Of a stretch of 21,114 nt of DNA, positions 10,624 to 18,971 are shown one piece after another. Made by a program: the position numbers and the translations under genes. The notes under the pieces were generated by a model. That model saw only the letters and a list, made by a program, of their open reading frames with translations. It had not been told where the DNA came from and did no database searches. Positions within the stretch are counted from its first letter, which is position 1. Each line of letters starts with the position of its first letter. Origin of the DNA: Priapulus caudatus. Lineage: Eukaryota > Priapulida > Priapulimorpha > Priapulimorphida > Priapulidae. The DNA lies in contig NW_014579993.1 of assembly GCF_000485595.1 (NCBI RefSeq), forward strand, positions 1 through 21,114, given 5' to 3'.

Positions 10624-10752
10624 TGTAGCCCTGATATTCTGCTGTTACCCTAACTCGTCGGTAGGTGATCGTAGACAATGATGGTCGAAGAAGTTGTGTA
10701 TATTATATAAGATATAGACGTCTTTATTGGAATACATATGCGCTACAGCTTA
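10624..10752 (-). repeat. 5' LTR of element A, truncated by element B
   Basis: These 129 bases match 3474-3605 at about 94-95% by eye, starting at TGTAGCCCTG. They include the AATAAA complement (GTCTTTATTGG). The match stops abruptly after CAGCTTA. The left LTR continues with CATGCGTGGG, whereas here TGTAATGGAG follows, which is a plausible TG start of the LTR of element B. Only the R/U5 part is therefore left in place, and the U3 promoter part is displaced. Confidence 0.88.
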
Positions 10753-11296
10753 TGTAATGGAGAAATGTGGTACCGTGAGAACGGTGGCACATACGACCGG
10801 TCAGGGACGAACGGCGGATGGCGTACGGCATATTTAGAAGGGGCATATAAATTGGCGTGACGGACGGCATGGCCGATAGAGTCATTAAGGGAGGTACGGG
10901 GGTTCTCACGGCCGGACGACGGGTGTAACGGCCTCGGCTCGACCCTAGAACAGAGCGAAAGTTGTCAACCAGGCAGTCATTAAGCAACACCTAATGACGG
11001 CCCGGCAACTGGTCAAGGGGAGCAATGAACCCCGACAATGGGACGGGCGTCGCGACCGGTCGTTGTGGTCACGAGTCGTGCCACGAATCAGGAAGTCTGT
11101 TAGGTCGCAACGAACGCGCGCACGGTTTAAAAGAGAGAGGTTTTGGGAGAAACGGGAGAGTCTCCGACCACCACTTGGTATGTGTATGCACTGTTGCTAT
11201 TCGTGTTTTTGAATAAACCTGTAGTTGTTTACCGTTTACATTACCGTACACCTTCTATCTACGTCTACTGTCTACGAGCGTATATTCCACGCTACA
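10753..11296 (+). repeat. 5' LTR of element B
   Basis: This runs from TGTAATGGAG to the CGCTACA end, which is followed by ATT and the primer site. Candidate promoter motifs are CATATAAAT at 10844-10852 and TTTAAAAG at 11126-11133. The second is better placed relative to the AATAAA poly(A) signal at 11212-11217, 80 bases before the LTR end. Length 544 bp if the start is right; an alternative TG at 10924 would give about 373 bp but leaves 170 bases unexplained. No second copy in the window is available to prove the start. Confidence 0.7.
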
Positions 11297-11299
11297 ATT

Positions 11300-11317
11300 T
11301 GGCGCCGTTGACCAAAA
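11300..11317 (+). other. Primer-binding site of element B
   Basis: TGGCGCCGTTGACCAAAA lies three bases after the LTR end CTACA. It differs from the site of element A by one missing T (GTTGACC against GTTTGACC), so the two families use the same or a near-identical tRNA primer. Confidence 0.85.
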
Positions 11318-11404
11318 GAATCTTCGTCTCCCTTTGCGACACAACGCAAAGTGCTACCACTGCGATCGACGTGGCCGGGAGAACTTCACTGTCATCACTC
11401 ACTT

Positions 11405-11415
11405 GTCGGGTAAGT
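11405..11415 (+). promoter_or_regulatory. Candidate splice donor in the leader of element B
   Basis: CGG|GTAAGTGG, with the intron starting at 11410, is a near-perfect U2-type donor. It lies 113 bases past the LTR and upstream of the gag ATG (11544). Errantiviruses and retroviruses express env from a spliced RNA with a donor in this place, and the acceptor before env at 16523 makes a natural partner. Confidence 0.65.
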
Positions 11416-11543
11416 GGAACGTTATTTGTCGGTTTTACATTGTATCACATGTTGTGCGGTGGTTACATCGTCTCTCACACCCTAGTCAACATTTACCATT
11501 TACCATTTAACATTTACCTTTGATCCGTTTTTCCACGACCACA

Positions 11544-12106
11544 ATGACGGAAGCTACGATTGAATCTCTAACTCGGGTGTTTACGGAGGGTCTTAAACCT
11601 TTAATGGAAACTGTAGCGGAACGATTTACGAGGGGTTTAAGGGTCGCGGAAGTTCGGCAGAGTATTACTAAGTTTATGGGGAATGAGGTTTTGTTGGGGC
11701 CCAAGTTCCAACAGTGGATTAACCAATTAACGTGGGCACATTTAGAGTTAAATTTAACAGAAACAGAATTCAGGAATTTAGCAATAAGCACCTTGGGTGG
11801 CGCAGCGTCGGAGTACACCCGCCGTTTATTAATAGACACGCCAGACATTACATGGGACCGTCTGTACGAAGCCTTACAAACACGCTATAAGGACCCAATG
11901 TCTGAACCTTCGGCTCAAAACTCGTTAAAACAATTTCACCAGGAGAGAGGCGAGTCTATTCGCGATTACGCGGACCTTTTACGACAGGTAGCACACCTAG
12001 CAATTCCACGAGACCAGTTACAACACGAAATAACGCAGAAACGTTTAACAGAGATTTTTCAGACGGGTTAGGGAGTATAGCAATACAAAAAAGTTTGTTG
12101 AAGCAC
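11544..12106 (+). pseudogene. gag: Element B gag, N-terminal part
   Basis: Capsid part of Gag, which assembles the particle. ATG at 11544 opens MTEATIESLTRVF, and the frame runs through the capsid-like motifs LTWAHLEL, LAISTLGGAASEYTRR, LYEALQTRYKDP and the helical end ITQKRLTEIF. At about 12061 a one-base loss shifts the frame: the open frame stops at 12071, while the homologous residues DGLGSIAIQKSLLKH continue in another frame to 12106. There the similarity to gag of element A ends abruptly and resumes on the opposite strand, at the left breakpoint of an inversion. No signal peptide, as expected for an internal structural protein. Confidence 0.9.
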
Positions 12107-12604
12107 CTCCTGTTGCGGTCTAGCGGGCGCGGCGCGTTTCCCGACGGCAACACCACTCGACAATCACGTGCGAAATGCCCCTCTCTGCCACAACGGAAAC
12201 ACAACCTTATCTGATTCGGCGGTCTTCCGTCGTAACAGTGGCGGCCGTCTGTAATAGTCCGATTCGTTAGCCGGTCTACGTGGTGTGTTAATATTCTGCG
12301 GCTCGTGGCGCCGTGTCTGTGTTTGTGTTTGTGTCCGCGTGTTGGTCGGCATGTTTCGTTGTTTCTGCTCTTGTGTCGTGCATATGTTTTGCATGCTTTC
12401 TACCAAGTGCCTCATTTCACCTACACTGTGATGCATGTCTCTAGCCGTTTGCTTGTTCCTAACAAGATCTACCTCCATAGGTTCCCCATAGTTATCATCC
12501 CTGTACCGTTGCCCCTCCCTGTTACGCAACCGTATTGCGATTCCTTGCTCTACTACCGCTTCTCTGTCTGCCAACTCGAGTGCTTCCTGTAGTGTGCGTG
12601 GGCC
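12107..12604 (-). pseudogene. gag: Element B gag C-terminal part with CCHC zinc knuckle, inverted
   Basis: The rest of Gag is encoded on the minus strand. Starting near 12604 it reads RTLQEALELADREAV, which is the continuation of the capsid segment (element A has KLQDAIGLAVRQSV). It goes on through a Gln/Thr/Arg-rich linker and, after a one-base shift near 12204-12240, ends with a perfect CCHC zinc knuckle CFRCGREGHFARDC (12201-12160), the RNA-binding nucleocapsid motif. Plus-strand coding resumes at about 12614 with the residues just before the protease. The segment is therefore flipped in place with little or no loss. It is not an independent antisense gene. Confidence 0.9.
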
Positions 12605-12613
12605 CCAAGGGGG

Positions 12614-13036
12614 GGTCAGACACGGTCGCACACGCGTCGTGTCGCGCCATGTTGCGATGTTCGGGTGGCGGGGCAAAAACTAATAGCTCTTGTTGATACA
12701 GGCGCCGAATGTTCGCTAATTCACGAGACGGCGTGGAGGGGGTTACCTAATCACGTAAGAGAAGCCGCCACGCTCGACAACGAGCAGTGTCCGCAATTAC
12801 AGTCTGTCACGGGTGAACAGCTGCGGGTAACACGGGTCGCTAAGTTACCGGTCACGCTGGGTCGGGTAAAAACATCCCTCCGGTTCTGTGTGGTAGCAAC
12901 ATTGCCAAAAGATATCATTTTAGGGGTAGACTTCCTTGCTAGTAATCGGGTGGGTATAGCTTTTTCAAACTCAGTGTTAGCCATAGGGAATAGTATAGTA
13001 CCCATGTATGGAAAGGGAGGTCAGTACCTACGATGA
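12614..13036 (+). pseudogene. pro: Element B protease segment
   Basis: Retroviral-type aspartic protease that would mature Gag-Pol. The frame is open from the inversion breakpoint, with VAPCCDVRVAG (element A: VRPCCDIRVSG). The active site ALVDTGAECSL has DTG at 12695-12703. A flap/hydrophobic region DIILGVDFLASN precedes a TGA at 13034-13036. The following residues are in another frame, so a frameshift lies close to 13034; element A reads straight through this junction. No own start codon is expected, because it would be made as part of a polyprotein. Confidence 0.85.
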
Positions 13037-16000
13037 AAGTAGCCTACGTGCAACGTTACAGACATCTCGCGCCAGGCCAAACGGCATGGTGCGAATGTCA
13101 GATTAATGGGGTATTGTCCGTCGGGACACGGGTCCAACTCCAAGCGCGGCCGAGAGAAGGTTATCAGCGGTTCACGGGATTACAGATACTGACAAAAACA
13201 TGCCGCGTAAACACTAATGGCACGATTAGCTGTCTCCTTAGGAATACAACACGCAAACACATAAATCTGCATCATAAAACCACATTAACGGTCGCACACG
13301 TGCGCGGCGGCGGCACACGACCCAGACGGGAGGTAGCACAGGGTACTACGCGACGCATCACCGCCTCAGGCGTGACACGGGGGGCGGCTGTACAACAAAG
13401 CAAGCACAAAACGGGTCTTTGCAGCAACGTCAGGCAGGCAGAACAATTACCGGATAATGCACTCACCACACAAACAACAGTGGACTACGCCTCGTTAGTC
13501 GCCCATGTCACAAACAGACAACACAGGGAACAATTACGGGACTTTTTAACGCAACACAGAACATCCTTTGCACACACAGACGAGGAACTCGGGTTTACAA
13601 ATCTATATGAAATGACAATCGAAACAGGAACCACGAAGCCATTTATAACAGTGCCTTACAGAATGGCAATACCCTAACAGGAAGAGGTGGAGCGACAGGT
13701 CAGGCACTTACTCAAAATGGGACTAATTCGACCCTCCATCTCAGAGTGGAGCTCAGGGGTACTACTAGTTAAGAAGAAAACAGGGGAGTAGAGAATGTGT
13801 ATGGATTATAGACGGTTGAATTCAGTCATTCGAGCCGACGCATTCCCTCTCTCCGTAATCGAAGACGTGATGCAAAACTTCGGGAAAGCGAGATTTTTCA
13901 CCTGTCTAGATCTCCGAAGTGGTTATCACCAGATTCCTTTAGCAAAGAAAGATCAGCATAAGTCCGCCTTTGTAACTACAAATGGACTCTGGGACCGGTG
14001 CGCGATGCCGTTTGGAGTTGCCAGTTGTCCGGGACAGTTTCAGAGAGTCATGAATCGAGTACTAGAAGGGTTACAACATAAGTACGCAATCGCGTATTTG
14101 GATGACATAATGATATACAGCGCCACTTTCGAAGAACATATGCAACATTTGCACGAAGTTTTCCGCCGCTGTCGAAACGCGAATCTTAAGTTCAAGGCAA
14201 CTAAATGTAACTTCCTTAGTGAAAAAGTTCAATATCTGGGTTATATTATCAGCGCAGACGGAATCGCAACGAACCCAGAAAAAACAAAGGCCATTCAAGC
14301 ATTAGCAGCCCCAACAACAGCGAAAGGCGTTCGGCAAAGGCTCGGTTTGACAGGATACTATAGAAAATTTGTTAAAGATTACGCTAAGATAGCAAGACCC
14401 CTCACACAACTCACCCACAAAGGAACACCCTTTGTGTGGACTGAGGAAACAGACCAGGCGTTCCGAGCACTGAAGGTAGCCCTCATTAACCCACCTATTC
14501 TAGCGCTGGCGGACCCGAGTCGACCGTATACACTCTATTGTGATGCCTCTGGGTATGCATTGGGCGCAGTGTTGACACAGACGGATGAGCAGGGCCGTGA
14601 AAGAGCCATTATGTATATTAGTAAGCAGTTCACTGACACAGAAACACGTTGGCCCATAATCGAGAAGGAATGTTATTCTCTCATCTACAGTGTGGGGCGA
14701 CTGAAGCACTTTCTATACGGGGGGCAATGTCACGTCGTGACCGATCATCGGCCGTTAAAATTTCTCCTAAAAGCCAAAACGTTACGAAATGCCAAGTTGC
14801 AACGCTGGGCATTGACGCTATTCAAGTTCAACCTGACACTGGCATACAAACCCGGATCCACGAACACGCAGGCAGACGCGCTCAGCAGACTAATGCCTGA
14901 GGGACACCTTGCACTTTCACACGACGCCTCCACACAAACAATACACGCCCCACCACCTGCCGTCGCACACATTCAGGTCAGTCCAGTGACGCGGCACACC
15001 GCGGAGAAAGCGGCCATAAACTTGCCAGCGGACATTACAATGGACGGGTTTAGGGACATGCAAAACAACGATCCATTTCTCTCACGCGTCAGGCAGGCGT
15101 TGACAACAGACACGTGCACCTTACGCGATGCGCGGTTCGTTACCGACTATTTTATAGATGAGGGATTAGTGTTCCACGTCAGTACAGACAAGCTTGAATG
15201 CGGGGCGCAACTAGAACTCCCACGCAGCCTAATTACCAAGGTTATGCCGCTGTTTCACGACCATGTTTACTCGGGGCACTTAGGCTTTTCAAAAATTCTT
15301 TCAAGAATTCAACAACGCTATCACTGGCCGCGCATGTTTTCCGACGTGTACGAATACATCAAGTCATGCGTTATTTGTGCAGCACGAAAAATGCAGAGAA
15401 TCCGCGCGCCCATGCAGCACGCACCCCAAACCACGCATGCTTGTCAAGCCGTGGCCATTGACATAATGGGGCCATTACCGGTGACGGATAGTGCTAACCG
15501 GTATTGTCTGACCTTTATCGATTTGTTTACGGCGTGGCCTGAGGCGTACGCGATTCCATCCAAGACGGCCCAGGTCGTTACGGGAGTCATTGTCAATAAG
15601 TTCATCCCACGGCAAAGAATTCTGCAACGCGCTAATGACTAAATTGGGAGAAGAACTGGGGATCAAACACGTTAAGACAGCACCTTACCACCCCGCTTCC
15701 AACGGGGTAGTCAAACGTTTTCATCGGACACTCAATAATTTAATTTCCTGCTACATTAACCGCGTTCATTCATCGTGGGACACAAAGCTGGGAGCCTTGT
15801 TGTTTGCATACCGCACGTCAGTCCACGAGACTACGGGTTATACACCATATTTTCTAAATCATGGGAGAGAAGCGAGATTACCGTTAGACGTGCTTCTACA
15901 CCCCCGCAGGGTATAGTACGCAGATGACCAGATATCACAGGCAACAGAGAGACTATACCACACGTGGACAAACATACACGAAAATACACGATTAACAAAA

Positions 16001-16453
16001 GAGAAAAACAAAAACTTATATGATAAACGAGCGAAAGACCAGGGGTTTATGGTAGGAGATTCAGTGTACTGGTACAGCCCCGTATTACGCCCGAACAAAA
16101 CGGCCAAGCTACACTCTGCATGGCGCCCATTTTACATAATCGTAGAACAGATCACGCCACTAGTAGTTAGAATAAAACGACAAGACCAGACAGTCACACA
16201 CAGGGTCCATATAGATAATCTGAAAATAGCATATCCAGCGGACGCATGGACAAAACCACAGGACCACATAAACACACAGACCGAACACACAACACACACA
16301 GTACGGGACGTACACCCCAGGCGCGCGAAAATGATACACGGGGGACGAGTACACAACACACCACCTAGCGATAACGACAACGACGATGATGAGGAAGACG
16401 AAGAATGGGACGAGGATGATTTACAACCACTAGCGCACCTAGCGGGGTTATAA
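13037..16453 (+). pseudogene. pol: Element B Pol: RT, RNase H and integrase, broken
   Basis: Domains in order are the protease-RT linker (VQRYRHLAPG), RT fingers (LLVKKKTGE, CMDYRRLNSV), the RT active site AYLDDIM (YLDD at 14095-14106), thumb (LTGYYRKFVKDYA), RNase H (CDASGYALG with Asp at 14542-14544; VTDHRPL), integrase HHCC (15257-15390) and integrase core. Lesions are TAA at 13675-13677, TAG at 13788-13790 (Trp in element A), a deletion with frameshift at 15611, and TAG at 15914-15916 (Gln in element A). The deletion removes the second catalytic Asp, and the third catalytic Glu is Lys (15713-15715), so the integrase would be inactive even if readable. The C-terminus has a GPY/F-like module and an Asp/Glu-rich tail ending at 16453. 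Confidence 0.92.
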
Positions 16454-16504
16454 CTTAACACACAGGCCGTTTAGAAACAGGGTCATAAACCCTATAAATA
16501 AGTC

Positions 16505-16524
16505 GTGTTCCTGTTGTTTCCAGA
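16505..16524 (+). promoter_or_regulatory. Splice acceptor directly before env
   Basis: A pyrimidine-rich stretch TGTTCCTGTTGTTTCCAG ends at 16523, one base before the env ATG at 16525. This is the geometry expected of a subgenomic env mRNA spliced from the leader donor at 11410. It would bring the 5' cap close to the env start and bypass gag-pol. Confidence 0.75.
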
Positions 16525-18795
16525 ATGAGGCCCTACACCTGGCTGATACTGGTGCTCCCACTACTCGTGACGGGAGAAACAGAAAACGAGATACGACAAC
16601 AGGAAGCGGGGGTTTTATTCGTACAGAGGGGACGAATTGCAATAACTCAATCTACGTGGGGGATAGCCCTATCACTAAATCTATCAGCAATGGATGACTA
16701 CATGGACGCGTTAAGAAGACAATTACTACTGTTGACAGAGATAAAATTATCAGGGAGTGACATAGACCAGGGTAAAGGACGGGTGAATTTACACGATAGA
16801 CTCCCATTTCCGGACCAGCGTGACATATTAGACTACGCAGATGTACAGGCGAAACGAGCTTTAGTTCAGATAGCAGATAGCGCTTATAAAATGTTCCAGG
16901 TGAAATTAGGGTGGTTTACGGAACGCATGAATGCTCTCGAACGAAAAATGGACAATTTACACGCACTTCACCGCACACGTAGGACCCGATCTATTTTTTC
17001 CGGCATCGGGAAACTTAGTAAATTTTTGTTCGGCACAGCGACGGACGATGATGTCCAACACCTACAACAAAACATAGCGGCCATGCGAATATCCCAGACA
17101 CAAACTCACCATATCATTGACCAAGCAGTCACCGTCATTAACTATACTAAAATTCATACACAAATAAACACACAAATTCTAAAAGACGTTATACGGGACA
17201 CAAAAAATGTGGCAACGGCCGTCGAAACTGTCACAAGACAGATTTATGAATGGAGAACAGCGGCGGTCCACGAGTCCGTTATGCTGTCACGCTTGCAGGT
17301 GGCTCTAACCGGTTTACAACTCGTCTTCGGGCATGCACGAGACCAGATCGACGCTTTACAACGCTATGTCAATATACTACTGACAGGCCGGCTGCCGCCA
17401 GCACTTGTCCCCCCAACGCAGCTCAGTACAATCCTAGCAGCCATTCAAGAATCGCTCCCCGACACAGTCACACTGCCATACCCATACGGCACTCAATTAC
17501 TACGATATTATGACATGATCACAGCTGTCGTAGTGCCAACACCAGGCGCACTGCACGTACTAGCCTTTATATCTCTGTCATATCGGGATATGGATTTTCG
17601 CATTTACGAGATTATAACACCGCCGGTGTTCCTACCTAATAGTACAAGTACAAAAACGGGACCCACCAGCCAAACAGCCGCATACTACGAGACAGACAAT
17701 AGGTATATCGGGATTAGTCTAGACCGGTCAGTATACATATATCCGGACGCACTTAGACTACAATCATGCCTACAACAACACCGAGTAATTTGCGATGTAT
17801 ACTCTCCTATCTTCCCGGCGACAGCAATAAATTCATGCGCGATTGCTTTGTATCAAAACGACAATAACCAAATTCAAACATTGTGTTACAAGCGTGTTGT
17901 TTTCTATCAGAAATCCCACCCACAGGCCAGGTACATAGCGAACGGGAAATGGTTAATCTCCGCGCCAGCGCCGTTTAAAATCGTCATATCATGTCAAGCG
18001 CATTCTACGGCGCAAATCAAGGTCACAGAACTCACCATAAAAGGGCAAAAGCTTATTCAATTACGGTCGGGGTGTGAGGCGGATTCTGGAGCTTTTACGC
18101 TACCACCATATTTTTTCCATGAAACCAACGTGTCCGTCAGCAGCCCAGCACAAGCCCTACCCGAAATCGTTAGGCAGATCCCGCAAATTTGGAAACAGCT
18201 GTACGAAGTACACAAAGGGATAGTAATAAATTCTACAGCACTCATTCCGACGGCAGTAGTCCCCCTACAATTATATGCAGATGCAGATTTAGATGTTTCG
18301 TTTACCGACCTCGTAGCAGCAGTCGGACGGGGTAAGCAAATCGCATCGCAGGGAACTGCATATGATCACTGGGATACGGCAGATTATCATGTTAACACGC
18401 ACCACTCGGCGGCATACGGGATTCTGGCAGGGATAATAATTATGACGGGAATTGCACTAGTTTCTTACTTTCGATGTTATAAGAGGGGTTTATGGCAGCG
18501 TTTTCGGCCTACAGTCTCGGTGACCTTCAGAACAGGCCGCAGCGACAGGGTACAGAGGGCGGCAGTTCCACGTCACCCAACACCCATAAACATAGAAACC
18601 GAAATGATAGACATACCGTTACGGTCATTCCCGACAACCCCCACTCCCACTCCCACCTACGCGACCATAACCCCCACCCCACCCCCACCCCACCTACGTG
18701 ACAGGTCCCACGAAACCAGCCAGATCCTTCGACCCATCCCACCTTTTCCACCCACTACGCCAAGACGATATGTAAATCACCCCACTGTGCAATAA
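16525..18795 (+). CDS. env: Envelope glycoprotein, baculovirus F-type (errantivirus Env), 756 aa, intact
   Basis: Class I type membrane fusion glycoprotein, expected in the secretory pathway and cell membrane. Visible parts: signal peptide at residues 1-18 (WLILVLPLLVTG core); an N-terminal F2-like domain; a basic cleavage site around residues 150-155 (RTRRTR); directly after it the fusion-peptide signature SIFSGIGKLSKFLFGT, typical of baculovirus F and gypsy-type Env proteins, followed by an acidic TDDD; a long heptad-like helical region (about 175-260); a Cys-containing ectodomain; a membrane span at about 632-650 (LAGIIIMTGIALVSYF); and a tail of about 105 residues rich in Pro and Thr. The family is often 450-650 aa, so this is long. 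No stop or shift occurs over 2271 bases, although gag-pol beside it is ruined. Expression would be from spliced RNA. Confidence 0.93.
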   Translation: MRPYTWLILVLPLLVTGETENEIRQQEAGVLFVQRGRIAITQSTWGIALSLNLSAMDDYMDALRRQLLLLTEIKLSGSDIDQGKGRVNLHDRLPFPDQRDILDYADVQAKRALVQIADSAYKMFQVKLGWFTERMNALERKMDNLHALHRTRRTRSIFSGIGKLSKFLFGTATDDDVQHLQQNIAAMRISQTQTHHIIDQAVTVINYTKIHTQINTQILKDVIRDTKNVATAVETVTRQIYEWRTAAVHESVMLSRLQVALTGLQLVFGHARDQIDALQRYVNILLTGRLPPALVPPTQLSTILAAIQESLPDTVTLPYPYGTQLLRYYDMITAVVVPTPGALHVLAFISLSYRDMDFRIYEIITPPVFLPNSTSTKTGPTSQTAAYYETDNRYIGISLDRSVYIYPDALRLQSCLQQHRVICDVYSPIFPATAINSCAIALYQNDNNQIQTLCYKRVVFYQKSHPQARYIANGKWLISAPAPFKIVISCQAHSTAQIKVTELTIKGQKLIQLRSGCEADSGAFTLPPYFFHETNVSVSSPAQALPEIVRQIPQIWKQLYEVHKGIVINSTALIPTAVVPLQLYADADLDVSFTDLVAAVGRGKQIASQGTAYDHWDTADYHVNTHHSAAYGILAGIIIMTGIALVSYFRCYKRGLWQRFRPTVSVTFRTGRSDRVQRAAVPRHPTPINIETEMIDIPLRSFPTTPTPTPTYATITPTPPPPHLRDRSHETSQILRPIPPFPPTTPRRYVNHPTVQ

Positions 18796-18927
18796 CAATA
18801 GACCGATAGTAACCGTTTCACGACGCCTGCCTCTAGGGGACAGTTAACGACGCCACAGGTCGACAGCCAGCATAGCAACAGGCAACTACGTTTTCCAGTT
18901 AACCAACGTTCTAAGTATTCCAGAATC
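18796..18927 (+). promoter_or_regulatory. Intergenic region after env with candidate splice acceptors
   Basis: The env stop is followed by about 175 non-coding bases before the next ATG. Two acceptor-like ends occur: TACGTTTTCCAG ending at 18898 and TTCTAAGTATTCCAG ending at 18923, the latter with a CTAAG branch-like motif. The second continues CAGAATCAAC, resembling the CAGAATGAGG junction before env. No LTR start is found here, so the element does not end after env. Confidence 0.45.
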
Positions 18928-18970
18928 AACAAGGCAACAAAAACAACAACGACAACAACAACAACAACAC
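18928..18970 (+). promoter_or_regulatory. CAA-repeat leader before the extra ORF
   Basis: An almost pure run of CAA/ACA units (AAGGCAACAA to ACAACAACAC) leads straight to the ATG at 18972 in the context CACCATGG, an optimal start context. CA-rich unstructured leaders are known to favour initiation in plant RNA viruses (for example the TMV omega leader). That this one acts the same way is inference. Confidence 0.55.
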
Positions 18971-18971
18971 C

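Larger units (their letters stand above)
3474..10752 (-). mobile_element. Element A: Ty3/gypsy LTR retrotransposon, degenerate
   Basis: This is a minus-strand LTR element. Direct LTR sequence is shared between 3474-3605 and 10624-10752, with about seven substitutions and one 4-bp indel over roughly 128 aligned bases by eye. A primer-binding site adjoins the right LTR and a purine tract adjoins the left LTR. Inside, on the minus strand and in order, are gag, zinc-knuckle remnant, protease (DTG), reverse transcriptase (YLDD), RNase H and integrase (D,D,E), which is the Ty3/gypsy order. No env is present. The right (5') LTR stops at 10752, where element B begins; the missing part should lie beyond B, outside this window. 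Several stops and shifts make it non-autonomous. Confidence 0.93.

Noticed and set aside
10924..11296. Shorter 373-bp LTR for B starting at TGTAACGGCC
   Set aside because: It would leave 10753-10923 unexplained, although the LTR of A breaks exactly before a TG at 10753; kept only as an alternative.
12164..12676. 170-codon minus-strand frame as an independent antisense gene in B
   Set aside because: Its residues continue gag of B by comparison with A, and a zinc knuckle follows on the same strand; an inversion explains it.
14649..14900. Plus-strand open frame within pol of B
   Set aside because: It is a shadow of the RNase H frame; no independent signal.
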